This document shows, piece by piece, positions 46,186-57,757 of a DNA stretch of 64,000 bases; the stretch's first letter is position 1; each line of letters opens with the position of its first letter. The stretch lies in the NCBI RefSeq assembly GCF_004379255.2, contig NC_056049.1, forward strand, positions 19,886,063 to 19,950,062, read 5' to 3'. The notes below the pieces were generated by a model, which did not search any database, was not told where the DNA came from, and saw only the letters and a list, made by a program, of their open reading frames with translations. The position numbers were made by a program, and so were the translations under genes. Source of the DNA: Salvia splendens. Its lineage: Eukaryota > Streptophyta > Magnoliopsida > Lamiales > Lamiaceae.

Positions 46186-47735
46186 TGAAGGGGTTGGCAA
46201 CGGAAGCGTGCGTTCTAACGGATCACATAATACGGATCTATTTAGCAGATTATTTAGACAAAATCTATTCGCGTAATTATCACATGTATCATGCTCATAA
46301 CTTGAATTACATACATGCTTTAGAACAAATAAATCCTAAAACATGCATACTACGGAGTTAGCCAATTTACCTCGTTGATTCTCTAAAGAATCGTCGATTG
46401 CTTGCGCCTTCTCCACGATGATCTTCAATACTAAACCACAGATCTTCTGACTGGTGTCCCGAACTGTATTCCGACATCAGGGTGGGCTGATCTTATCGAA
46501 ACACTAGGACTCGAATAAAGAAGACAGAACTTTCTCACGGAGAAGGAGCTGAAGAACTCACGGAGGAGAAATCCTTGAAAAAATCATCCTCTTCATCATA
46601 ATAGAAGCGGATGAAATTTTCATGGTGAAAATTAATTAATTTCTGTCTCATTTATTCTCCTATTTATAATAGTTCATATTGGGCCCAGTTAGGGATCTAT
46701 GGAAGGCTTTGGATATGGGCTTCCCCAATTAGCTTTTTACTAATTAAATTGAACCCATAATTTAATACAAGCTTATATTGGAATATTACGAGCAGCCACT
46801 AAAGACGTAATATTGAACTCCCCATCCAAATCCGAAATTACAAGTAATTCGGGTTTCCACTTTGTTTATTATTCATTTCCCGCGCTTAAGATATAAATGC
46901 CCTTTAATTAATTAAAGTCTGCTATGGACTTAATTAATTAACATCTTATTAACTCCAAGAGTAGACTTAGCAAGAAACACTTATTTATTATTCATAGAGT
47001 AATAAAACTCCAACTGGCCAGTTTCCGAATAATAAAACCTTGTTCAAGCTCCTCTTGAGGACATTATCAAACGAGACTCACCTCGTGCGCGATTCAACAT
47101 AATAGCAATCCTAGCACCGCTAGATAATGATCACCACTACCCAATATACCTGGATCGTTGGGTGACGAAAAACCCACACCTTTGGTAAGTCAAAGTAGTA
47201 GATACTCAATATCGTATGCTCAATGCTAACGTACATCGATTAAGAAATAGATATTTATCAAGACCTCATCTTTCTGTAGATAGCATAAAGACACGTCTTG
47301 CTGTTAGATCCATTCAGTGCTATACCACACCATCGTCATCTTATTTCAATAAGGCTTAGAAATAATCGGACTGACATTGCAACCTTTCATGATAGGTAGC
47401 CAAAGCCTATCTAGGTTGTGAAATTCTTCTTTTTCTTTTGCAAAGCATTGCATAGAACCGACTGTAGTTACCTTAAAGTGGACGACGCCCACAACCAGTC
47501 TACTAAGAAAAAGACTTAGGCTTTGTTTACTTCTTATGCATTTAAATGTTTATAAAACATCTTATAAACGCAAAAGTAAACAAAATGTAATAATATACTG
47601 ATTCTATTCGTGCAAACTGCTCGAATAATACTGAATCGGGTTAAAAGTGGATTGTAGAGTTTTTCCGTATACAAACAAGATTCCTATTCGTGCGAATTTG
47701 CTCAAAACATGTTTTACAGTATACTAAACCTAACA
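46186..47735 (-). repeat. Element E 5' LTR
   Basis: It pairs with 38705-40253. TATAAATAG on the minus strand at 46660-46668. It is followed by ttgtc. Confidence 0.95.
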
Positions 47736-47740
47736 TTGTC

Positions 47741-48211
47741 TTGGGATTCCAACCCTAGGTATAAATACCATTTTGTAAGACTTTAGTTAGCAGACTTTGA
47801 TGAATGTTATTATGAAGACTCCTTTGAGAGCATCTCCCATGTGAGATTTCTATCCAAATTCCTACATTGTGGGTTGCTTGGTTTATGTTCATTAGGCTAA
47901 ATCAAGTATAGGTATGCATTTATGGTTGTGTAGTCATGAATGTGGAGCCAATGGAGTATCTGCTTTGGGTGAAAGTAGCCTAGGGTTGCCCACATCTTCT
48001 TGTGGGAGGTCATAGGTCCTCAAAGAGGATTCCTCCTTCATTACACTTTTGGGTCCCTTTTCTCTCCATCCAAATCCATTTTGGGTCTAGTTTTTGAGGC
48101 TAGGCTCCTTATCTTTATTTTTATCTTTAAAAACACTAAAAATTGAAATCAAACACCACTTTGGGTATTTCTTGGGCACATGGAAGGATTCCCTCATAAG
48201 GAACCTTATCA
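47741..48211 (+). repeat. Element D 5' LTR, second segment
   Basis: It continues the LTR after the E insertion and matches the remainder of 53191-54062. TATAAATA is at 47760-47767. It ends CCTTATCA. Confidence 0.93.
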
Positions 48212-48213
48212 TT

Positions 48214-48226
48214 TGGTATCAGAGCC
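48214..48226 (+). other. Primer-binding site of element D
   Basis: TGGTATCAGAGCC, the usual plant initiator-Met-tRNA site, two bases after the LTR end. Confidence 0.9.
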
Positions 48227-48980
48227 TAGGTGCCTACCAAGTGTTTGATTTTAAACCTCTATGAAATTTCATTTTCCTTGTTTTTCCTTATTTCTTTTGT
48301 TTTAGCCTTTGCTTGTTTATTGGTCAATTATTGTAGGTTTGAGCTGATTTTTGGTGTGCATGAACCTTGAGATATGAACTATTTTCCTGAAAAATCTCAG
48401 CCAAAAATTCCATCATTTGATAGGTCAAATGAATGTGTGAAGTTGCTGCCCTGTTTTGTGCCCTAGTTTGACAGATTTGGGGAAAACGTAAAATCGAGGG
48501 TCTTCTCGAAAACCTGCTATATTGGGGATATTTTTCCCTCATTCTAAAACCTTTAATCTTGTTATCTACTAAGTTTCATCAATTTTGGGGTTGGATAGCC
48601 ATATCAAAAAAAATCCTAAAGATCAGCCAAGAGTTAAATAAATTTTCAGCTCAACTAAGTTTGTTTGGCATTGAACCTTACTTTCACATGCTTGATTGGC
48701 TTTACTTGCTTGGTTATATTGCCTATGTGTATACCTTGATTGATTTGTCTTAGCACTTGCATTTAAGAAGTTGGATATTGAGAGTGAGTGAACATAGCCC
48801 TCACTATATTCTAAGCCTTGTTCCGAGTGACATTAGTGAGTGAATTGGGGGTGGGATTACCCATTGGGAAGTGAGTTCTTACTAAAATCTCCCCTTCTTG
48901 TGTGTGTGAGTGTGGATTTTACTAACCCCTAGGACTAGATCCTAGTTTATTTTTATTTCTTATTGTAGGTACCATTGTGA
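48227..48980 (+). other. Element D 5' leader
   Basis: It is T-rich and non-coding between the primer site and the gag start. Nothing else is recognised. Confidence 0.6.
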
Positions 48981-50500
48981 ATGCCACCTCGTACTAGATC
49001 CACCACGATGGGGGATCCGCAACCGGGTGCGAGCACGAGTCTTAGTGTGGCGTGGGGATGAGTTGAAAAGCTTGATGGAAAAAATTTGACGGATTTGAGG
49101 GATCTAAAAGAAGGCCAAACAACAATGCAAGTCACTCAAGATGCTATGTTCGGGGATTTGAAGGAACTCAAGGAGAACCAAGCATCCATCCATGAAAACC
49201 AAACTTTTCTCCACGACGAGCTCAACGCTTTGAAGGCCTTGCGACTATCAAGGTCAAACACCCCTAGGAGCAATCACACACATCATGATGCCTCCGAGGG
49301 GAGTAATGGGGAGGAAGAACCCTATGGTTGGTACGATCATGGGGGGCGTGGAGGACAAGGAGGAGGACGGAATGGGAATAGGAATGGTAGGTTTGGAACA
49401 TGATGGGCGGACGAGGGAATGGAAACATGGGGCACCATGGGTGGGATGGTAGGTATAGAAGGAATAGAAACTATGAGGAGGCGGAGATGGAGCCGAGGTA
49501 TGATGATCCTACCAAATCTATCAAGCACACATTTCCTGAGTTCCACGGCAAGTTTGATCCCGAAGCCTACTTGGAATGGGAGTCCCAAATGGGCAAAATT
49601 TTCTCACTCCACAACTTTTCGGAAGGTGATAAGGTGAAGGTGGCTATAGCCGAGTTTCGTGGCAATGCGGATACATAGTGGAATGATACGATGAGGAGGA
49701 GAAGGATGGTTAGGGTAGGAGAAGTGAGATCGTGGGCGGAGTTGTGTGAGCTCATGAGGACTACCTTTGTACCAAAGTCCTATTTCCATCCGACTTCGAG
49801 TGGAGTTTCAAGATTTGAAGCAAGGGACGAAGAGCGTAATGGAGTACTACTATGAACTCCTATCATTGATGAGCAAAGTAGGGGTGGAGGAGCGAGAAGA
49901 GGCGACTCAAGATCGATTTATCCATGGTCTTAACATCAAGTTGAAGCACAAGGTAAAAGTGGAAGCATTGAGGGGAATTTCCTTGGATGAGGTGATTGAG
50001 TTTGCCGACACTTTTGAGAGGCAAAATAAGGAGTTGGTTTCTAGCCGGGCTAAATGGGCGTCTAGCCAAACCGGAGGGACGGGAACTAACAAGTGGAGCG
50101 CTCCTGGAAAGAAGATGGAAAACACGGCTAATCCAAATACCCAAGTGAGACCGACCGTGAAGGCTTTACCGGGTACTCAACCTATTAAAGCTATAGCCCC
50201 TATGGAAGACAAGAAGGTTCAATGTTTCAAGTGCAAGGGCTATGGCCATTATGCACGTGAGTGCCCAAACCAACGGGTAATGGTTATCGGGCAAGATGGT
50301 AGCGTGTATAGTGAGGAAGATGAAGAAGAAGGGGAGGGTGTGGTCACTAAAGAAGTGAGCCCGGACACCGACATAGCTTTTTCTAGTGGCGATGATGAAG
50401 ATACACCCTTAAGGGCTATGGTGGTACTCCGAATGCTCAATGTACAACCCAACCTTGAGGAGCATAAGGAGCAAAGGTGCAACATCTTTCATATGAAGTA
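48981..50500 (+). pseudogene. gag: Element D gag, broken
   Basis: The start is probably the ATG at 48981 (MPPRTRSTTMGDPQPG). A stop at about 49059 and a frame change near 49400 follow. The core gag is at about 49500-49900 (FPEFHGKFDPEAYLEWE), with a stop at 49676-49678 and another frame change near 49790. From 49767 one frame runs on (QGTKSVMEYYYELLSLMSKV) to a classic CCHC zinc knuckle, CFKCKGYGHYAREC, at about 50223-50264, which would bind genomic RNA. The same frame then enters the protease. Confidence 0.87.
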
Positions 50501-52742
50501 TAAGGTGAAGTCCAAGACGTGCTTGGTCATCATAGATGGAGGGAGTTGTACAAATGTGGTGTGTGACCGATTGGTGGCCAAGTTGGGGTTGAAGGTACTT
50601 AAACACCCAAACCCCTACAAATTGCAATGGTTAGGTGATTCCGGGGAGTTGGAGGTGAAGGCTCGATGCAAATTTCCATTGAAGATTGGGGAAGTTAAAG
50701 AATAAATCCTATGTGATATCATTCCTATGACGGCATGTCATATTTTGCTAGGGAGGCCATGGGAGTTTGATAGAAGGGCCTACAAAAATGGCTTTACGAA
50801 TGAGTATTTCTACATGCTCAACGGGGTGAAGGTTCGTTTGAAGCCATTGATACCTAGTGCCGTGTTTGAGGCTAGCCAACATCTGCAAAAGGAAAGAGAG
50901 AGAGATAAGGAAAAAAGGCTTGTAAAAGAATGTGAGCTAAAAAAGCCAAGTGAGAGTGGGGGTGGGGAGAGAAAAATAAAAACGTCCAAAGGAGAGCACC
51001 CACAAACAAGAGAGGGAAATGTATGTTTGTTAGCTAGTAAAACCGACCTTGGGTGGGCACTAAACAATCACCTCTCCATTCTACTCATGGTCCGTAAGGA
51101 TTTGTGCTTAGCTACTAACCTTGACCCGTGTCCTTTGATTGTCCAAAGTGTGTTGCAGGAATTTGAAGATGTATTCCCGGAGGAACTCCCGAGTGAACTC
51201 CCTCCCATGAGGGGGATCGAGCATCAAATTGACTTTTTATCGGGATCATCACTCCCAAACCGGGCCGCATACAAGGCGAATCCCAAGGAGACACAAGAGC
51301 TACAAAGGCAAGTCGAGGAACTCCTTGCCAAAGGTCTAATTCGTGAATCTCTATCTCCTTGTGCCGTACCCATCATTCTTGTACCTAAGAAAGACGGTAG
51401 TTGGAGGATGTGTGTCGATTGTAGGGCAATTAACAAAATCACCATCAAATATAGACACCCTATACCTAGGTTAGACGACATGTTAGAGGACCTTTGTGGC
51501 TCTATATGTTTCTCTAAAATTGATTTGGCTAGTGGATATCACCAAATTCGCATGAAAGAAGGAGATGAATGGAAAACTGCTTTTAAAACCAAATTTGGCT
51601 TGTATGAATGGCTTGTGATGCCTTTTGGTTTAACTAATGCCCCTTCTACATTTATGCGTTTGATGAATCATGTGCTTCGTCCTTTTATTGGGAAATTTGT
51701 GGTGGTATATTTTGATGATATCTTGATTTATAGTCGTAGTGTTGAAGAGCATGCTAGTCATCTTCGGAATGTGCTTGAAGTGTCGAGAATGCATGTTTTA
51801 TATGCCAAGTTGCCTAAATGCACTTTTTGTGTTGAGGAAGTTGTGTTTCTTGGTTTTGTTGTGGGAAAGGACGGAGTGCGGGTAGATGAAGAAAAGGTGA
51901 AAGCCATTAGGGAATGGCCGACACCTAGGAATGTGAGTGAGGTTAGGTCTTTTCATGGCCTTGCTAGTTTCTACAGTAGGTTTGTTAGGGATTTTTCCAC
52001 AAAAGCTTCACCCTTGAACCACCTTGTCAAAAAAAATGTTGAGTTTAAGTGGGGGGAGGAGCAAGAGAGAGCGTTTAATACCTTGAAAAATGACCTCACA
52101 CATGCTTCCTTACCAGCACTCCCTAATTTTGATAAAACTTTTGAACTTGAGTGTGATGCAAGTGGTGTGGGGATTGGGGGAGTTCTCATGCAAGAGGGTA
52201 AGCCCATAGCTTATTTCTCGGAAAAACTAAATCAAGCCCAATTGAACTACCCCACGTACGACAAGGAGTTGTATGCTATAGTTCGTTGCCTTGAGAATTG
52301 GCAACACTACTTGATGCACAAGGAGTTTGTGATACACACGGATCATGAGTCTATTAAGTTCTTAGGAGGGCAACATAAACTTGATAAAAGACATGCTAAA
52401 TGGAGTGTTTTCCTAGAGACTTTTCCTTATGTCATTAAGTATAAGAAGGGAAAGGACAATGTGGTGGCCGATGCTCTTTCTAGGAAACCTTTTGAGACCT
52501 TGCATGATGGTGCTTTACTTATGAGTGATACCGAGTGTTTGAGAAAATGTGTGCTTGCTATGTGTGCCTCCAAATATGTTGGATTTGAGTTTATTAAAGA
52601 CCTTAATGAGCATGATCATGACTTTTCTTCTATTTACGGGGCTTGTGAAAAAGGTGCTTTTGATAAATACTATAAGTTGGATGGCTATCTTTTTAGAGAG
52701 AATAGGGTGTGCATACCTTCATGCTCTTTGAGAATTTGTTGA
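50501..52742 (+). pseudogene. pol: Element D protease, RT and RNase H
   Basis: Protease follows gag in frame with the motif IIDGGSCTNVV (about 50526-50558). A TAA at 50703-50705 interrupts, and the same frame resumes to 52742. RT is at about 51200-51900 (YFDDILIYS near 51708-51734). RNase H is at about 52120-52480 ([26 protein letters not shown]). The linker to integrase then loses frame near 52715. Apart from the stop and the end, RT and RNase H look intact. The closest families are plant Ty3/gypsy elements with an initiator-Met primer; no chromodomain is visible, so I do not name a lineage. Confidence 0.92.
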
Positions 52743-53473
52743 TTAAGGAGGCTCACCTAGGGGGCCTAATGGGTCATTTTGGGTTGCTTAAAACTTTTGA
52801 TATACTAAGTGAGCATTTCTTTTGGCCTTGCATGAAGAACCATGTTGGAAAGTTTTGTAGTAGTTACTTAGAGTGTAGGCAAGCCAAGTCTAAATCTAAC
52901 AATTATGGTCTTTAGAGTGAACAAAGGGCGGAAGAAAATGTTGTTCAACCTCGGAGATTGGGTGTGGGTACACTTTCGGAAATACGTTTTCCCGACAAAG
53001 CAAGATCCAAGCTTGCCCCGCGAGGGGATGGCCCATTTATGGTCCTAGAGCGTGTGAACGACAATGCTTATATCATTGACCTTCCCGGTGAGTATAACGT
53101 GAGTTGTACCTTTAATGTGGCTGACTTGAGCCCGTTTGATTTTGTAAGGGACGGCCCAGATTTGAGGACAAATCCTTCTCAAGAGGGAGATGATGATACG
53201 AACGAGAGGTCCAAGGCCCGGGCTGGCCCGAGCACGACTCCCCTTAAGCTGCCCGGGAGGCCCGTCACGAGATCTATGAGAAAAAAGCTTCGGGAGGGCG
53301 TTTCAAGCTTCATCGGGAGAGCAATTGAGGAGGCAGATGGAACGCCCGGTCGGGCGAAACCTCCCCTCCAAAATGCCCGATCGGGCGTTTGTGCGCTGAG
53401 TGTCGTCCACATTCCAGAGAGTTCACCCGGTCGGGCGAACTCACCCTCCCAAAATGCCCGACCGGGCATTTGA
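52709..53473 (+). pseudogene. Element D integrase remnant and C-terminal tail overlapping the 3' LTR
   Basis: The zinc-binding part is present (HLGGLMGHFG and CSSYLECRQAK at 52755-52885), then a stop at 52913-52915. The next recognisable part is the integrase C-terminal domain (LAPRGDGPFMVLERVNDNAY). The whole catalytic core with its three acidic residues is missing, and there is a frame change near 52985. The frame then runs through the purine tract into the LTR (GRPVTRSMRKKLREG) until 53473. Confidence 0.85.
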
Positions 53474-54062
53474 CAAAGCCGCGGCGAGTCCAGAGAATTC
53501 GCCCGACCCAGCGATTTCACATGTCCAAAACGCTCGGCCGGGCGATTCAACTTTTGTAGCTGAATTTCTTATGTTTTAACCCTTTGTCTTGGGATTCCAA
53601 CCCTAGGTATAAATACCATTTTGTAATACTTTAGTTGGCAGACTTTGATGAATGTTATTATGAAGACTCCTTTGAGAGCATCTCCCATGTGAGATTTCTA
53701 TCCAAATTCCTACATTGTGGGTTGCTTGGTTTATGTTGATTAGGCTAAATCAAGTATAGGTATGCATTTATGGTTGTGTAGTCATGAATGTGGAGCCAAT
53801 GGAGTATTTGCTTTGGGTGAAAGCAGCCTAGGGTTGCCCACATCTTCTTGTGGGAGGTCATAGGTCCTCAAAGAGGATTCCTCCTTCATTACACTTTCTT
53901 CTCATCCCTTTTCTCTCCATCCAAATCCATTTTGGGTCTAGTGTTTTAGGCTAGGCTCCTAATCTTTATTTTTATCTTTAAAAACACTAAAAATTGAAAT
54001 CAAACACCACTTTGGGTATTTCTTGGGCACATGGAAGGATTCCCTCACAAGGAACCTTATCA
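53191..54062 (+). repeat. Element D 3' LTR
   Basis: The start at TGATGATACG is inferred from the purine tract AGAGGGAGA before it and the TG...CA rule; it ends CCTTATCA. The first 42 bp have no partner because the 5' LTR is truncated. TATAAATA is at 53608-53615. The GC-rich 14-bp motifs lie upstream of it. Confidence 0.88.
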
Positions 54063-55216
54063 GGCGTGAATAGAGTATGGATCAAGTTATATGGAAGATA
54101 ACCGAACCGGTTGGATCAGTTAGCAAATGTCGTTGCCACTTGATCAATGCAATCTCGTTCTCACTCGTTTCCTACCAAAGTAATTTATAAACTCCCAATT
54201 TTGCATTACTTTAACAGTAAAGTGGCAAGTTCGGGGTCGATCCCACAGAGAAGCTAGTGTATCAAGTGTGTGAGTAGTGAACAGGGGGTTGGCTGCTGCC
54301 ACGCTTTAACTTTGGGAGTTTTTAACTACTGATTTTACTCTAGACAAAATTTAACTTACTAACTTGATCAAGGAAATTTTAACTACTAGGTCAAGTGAAT
54401 TTCAGACTGTAATGAAAATTAACTACGTGAAACAGTAAACACCATGATGAAAACGAAAGCAACTTTAGTTAAAACTAAAACTCAGAATAGTACAGCGTGA
54501 AATTTAAACTAAGCTAACACTTCGGAAAATATGAAAGCAAGTAAAACCAAGGAGATCCTCGGCGAGAAACTTAAGAATACGCCGACAAATATCAAGTATT
54601 CTGCAGCGCTCCTTCGATCGCCCTTTCTAACTAAGTATTACTTTATCTAAGCTATCTAGAGAAATGAACTAAACTAGAGAGCTAAGCTAAACTAAACTAA
54701 AGACGGAAAGTAAAGGATCCGATCTCTCTAATGTGGTGGCACATCCTCTATTTATAGGCTCGGCACGACCTCCAGTTGGATAACGATCTTGGCAGGGAAT
54801 ATTCGCTCACGCTGAGTGTGAGCGACTCATCGATTGCTACGTGTTATCCTTCTAGAATGACGACGCTTTTCAGTAACAGATTCATGACTCAGCTCTGTCC
54901 TTGCGTCTCATATATCAACACGTGTCCCCTTCTAGAACGTTGTCCTTGCTAACAGAATGATGCGCACCTTCCAGCTCATTGCCTCGCGTGTCCTTCTTCT
55001 GGAAGCTTGTGGTCCCATCCTTGCCTGCTTGGTTACTCCCTTTGATCAACTCTCCCGATTTCTGGCCTCTTTTCACCTATTGTACTTGCTTGATCAGTTT
55101 GTCCTTGTTTCCTTGGTCAAGCGGCATTCCTGCACATTTAACACTTGCTTGCGCGATAAACCGATCAAGTAGCGTACATTTTACCCCTAAACCGATGCAT
55201 GAAATGAGCCTTATCA
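54063..55216 (-). mobile_element. F: inverted B-type LTR, probably a solo LTR, split by element D
   Basis: It is the reverse complement of the B LTR type: CTATTTATA at 54748-54756 is the TATA box and it ends CCTTATCA at 55216. About 22 bp of its other end, expected on the far side of D, are missing. A's interior resumes at 55217. There is no internal Athila sequence beside it. Its own target duplication cannot be checked because the left side is deleted. Confidence 0.82.
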
Positions 55217-56466
55217 ATGCATGAAGATATGATTGTGTTGGGAAGAGTAAGAAAAAGGACTCAGTATGTTTACATGTAGAAACTTGATTGCTAAGCTTGA
55301 TCAGTTTGAATGACGGAAGTATGATGGAAATGCTCAATTTTAAAACCTTCTGTGAATCCTCTCTATATGTGAGTTATAAACCAAAGTAGAACACTTTCTA
55401 CTATTTTTACAAAAGAAAAATACGAGAGGCTACTTTTTAATATTTAAATGAAAATTGCACAAGGAGTAAGGACTAAAGGCATTAGGACTTAACCATTTGA
55501 GCCTTTTCTTCCTTCGTTTCACGAACCCGCCTCATCAAATAAGGCACCCCCTAGTTAACCACATTGAGCCCATAAACACTTTTACCCGTCTTTTGAAACC
55601 AAAACCCATATCTTTTTACATTTTTACAAACACGTGAGGAAAAGGGGTCAAAGAGGTGAATTATTTCAAAAGAAAAAGGGATAGCAATTGAATAGCCGAA
55701 ATAAAAGGGTAGCCGGGTTGAGCAAGTTAGTCAATCAGGTTGATCAAGTCAGAAATCAAGTCAAAAAAATGTTGAAAAAAATTGAGAAGAGTTTGCGTAA
55801 AGAGGGCAGGAAAAAGTTGTAACCTGACCCAGTAAGTCGAAAGTTAGGGAATAAGCCAAAAATTAAAGGCTAAAGGTCGTAACTTGACCAAGTGAGATAT
55901 CCGTTGGCGAAGTAATTACTCAGCCTGATCCAATAAGTTTGTTCAGATCTTTTGGTCTCTTGACTTTTTTTTTCTTTTTTCTTTTTACAGTTTATATTTT
56001 TAACTTAGAACCCCTAGGACCCTACCCTAACACATTACTCCCCTTACAACCAAAACAAAGACCTTATGTAACTATCTTGTGCAGTCCGATTCGAGGTATT
56101 AAATTTGTGGCAAATATTGAGTGAACAGTCCTAACATCTCTGGTGAGAAATGAGTGACTGAGTGAATCCAGCAGTTGGTTTAAATTGAGCAATTTTGACA
56201 AACTAACACCTTGATCAAGTAAACGCGAAAGGGAAGAAACATAAGCTGCTGGCAAATGAATTGACCTCGGCCTCTGGTATGATTGTTGGAAGTTTATTCG
56301 GTTTTATGCATCTATGTGAATATGTGTTTTTGTTTTGAATCTTGTTTTTCTTTTCGTCTTCTTTTACTTTATTGTAATGAGTAAACCATGCCTGAAATTT
56401 GCCTTATCTTTTTCTTTTTCTTTTTCTTTATACTTAGGGACAAGTATGTTTTAAGTGTGAGCAGTT
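55217..56466 (+). other. Element A 3' non-coding region, second part, with polypurine tract
   Basis: It aligns with 34805-36068 of element B. There is no gene. It ends in AAGTGTGAGCAGTT (56453-56466) before the 3' LTR. Confidence 0.8.
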
Positions 56467-57757
56467 TGATAAGGCCTATTTCATGCATCGGTTTAGGGGT
56501 AAAATATACGCTACTTGATCAGTTTATCTCGCAAAGCGAGTGTTAATTGTGGAGGAATGCCGCTTGACCAAGGGCAACAAGGCTAAGCTGATCAAGATGG
56601 TACAAAAGGCGAAAAGGGCCAAAAATTGGGTGGAATGATCAAGGGGGGTGATCAAGCAGTTAGGTGGGGACCACGACGTTCTAGAAGAGAAGCACGTGAG
56701 GCTGATGCGCTGGATGGTGATCATCAAGCAGTTATCAAGGACGGCGTTCTAGAAGGGGACACGTGCTGATACGTAAGACGCGAAGACAAAGCTGACTCAT
56801 CATTCTGTTATGGAGGAACGACGACATTCTAGAAGAAGGGCATGTATCAATTGATGAGACGCTCGATCCCAGCAAGGACGATTATTCGTTCCTGATGACG
56901 TTATCCTGGCTGGAGGTCGTTGTGGCAAGCTTATAAATAGAGGACGTGCCACCATTAGAAAGGAGTTCGGCAAAGAGCTCAGAAGATAATCTTCCTTTTT
57001 ATCTTCTTTTCTAGTTTAGTTTCCAGTTCCGAAGATAGCTTAGTTAGAGAAATTGTCAATGAGAGAGAGAGCGACCGAAGGGAGCGCGACAGAATACTCA
57101 ATATCTGTTCGGCGCCGTCCCTAGTTTCCGACCGAGAGCTTCTCAGCTTTACTCGCTTTCTTATTTCCTGAAGTTGTTAGCTTAGTTTAAATTCTGTGTT
57201 GTTCCGTAGTTAAAGAATTAATCTTTTTGTATTCCGCATGTTCACAGCACTGTTTTGAAGCATTGAGTATAAAAATCGGAGTTACTTTGTTTTCGTCATC
57301 ATATTTACAGTTCTGGTTTTAGTTTCGCTTTTAAGTCTCTGATCTAGTATTTCATTATGTTGAATGTCAAGGTGTTTTCGCAGTTTCGTAGCGTGATTAG
57401 GTAGTTAGTCTTTACTCCAACCTGTCGTTCACTTAGTCCAATTTCTATTTCTTCCAGCATTATGAGTGCCTTGATCAAGTAGATAGTTTATTTTCTGCCT
57501 AGCGTAATCCAGTAGCTTAAAAACTCTCAACTTAAAGTATTGCAGCAGCCGACCTCATTCACTACTCACACACTCGATACACCGGTTTCTCTTACTGTTA
57601 AAGTAGTGCGAGTTTGGGAGTTATAAATATATTTGCGGTGGGGACGAGAGAGAACGCCTTGATCAAGTGGCAACGACATTTGCTAACTGATCCACTCGGT
57701 TCAGTTATCTTCCATATAGCTTGATCCACTCGCGTCAACTCAAATCGCCGCTCACCA
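56467..57757 (+). repeat. Element A 3' LTR
   Basis: It pairs with 472-1789 and lacks about 32 bases near 57593. TATAAATAG is at 56932-56940. It is followed by ctcaa (57758-57762). Confidence 0.95.

Larger units (their letters stand above)
38705..47735 (-). mobile_element. Element E: large non-coding LTR retrotransposon (LARD-like)
   Basis: LTRs at 38705-40253 and 46186-47735 (about 1.55 kb, nearly identical) are flanked by ttgtc (38700-38704, 47736-47740). On the minus strand they start TGTTAGG and end CCCCTTCA. A PBS-like TGATATCAGAGCC (one change from TGGTATCAGAGCC) is on the minus strand at 46171-46183, and a purine tract AAGTGGGAGAT at 40254-40264 (minus). The 5.9-kb interior has no gag or pol that I can recognise. 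This pattern (long LTRs, intact priming sites, non-coding interior) is that of large retrotransposon derivatives, which depend on proteins made elsewhere. Confidence 0.88.
38349..54062 (+). mobile_element. Element D: Ty3/gypsy retrotransposon, 5' end truncated, integrase deleted
   Basis: The 3' LTR (53191-54062) and the 5' LTR (38349-38704 plus 47741-48211, split by element E) match over about 830 bp. The first 42 bp of the 5' LTR are missing. PBS TGGTATCAGAGCC lies at 48214-48226 and a purine tract AGAGGGAGA precedes the 3' LTR. It encodes gag with a CCHC knuckle, then protease, RT and RNase H. It sits in the inverted B-type LTR F. The first five bases after it, ggcgt, are the expected target duplication, but the left copy is deleted. 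Confidence 0.9.
472..57757 (+). mobile_element. Element A: Athila-type Ty3/gypsy retrotransposon, decayed and carrying nested insertions
   Basis: LTRs at 472-1789 and 56467-57757 start TGATAAGG and end CACCA. They are flanked by the 5-bp duplication ctcaa. A primer-binding site TGGCGCCGTTGCCGGGGA follows the 5' LTR after 3 bases, and a purine tract AAGTGTGAGCAG precedes the 3' LTR. Order inside: gag, protease-RT-RNase H-integrase, spacer, env-position ORF, long 3' non-coding region. About 13 kb is its own sequence; the rest is element B (9997-37183) and the F/D/E block (38349-55216). It landed so that its target duplication ends one base before the MULE transposase ATG. Confidence 0.95.

Noticed and set aside
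38705..47735. Reading E as a degraded copia element with pol
   Set aside because: I looked for RT, integrase and gag motifs on the minus strand and recognised none. A translated profile search could still find remnants.
52958..53473. Chromodomain at the end of D pol
   Set aside because: The tail after the integrase C-terminal part lacks aromatic-cage-like spacing and is mostly LTR-encoded low complexity.
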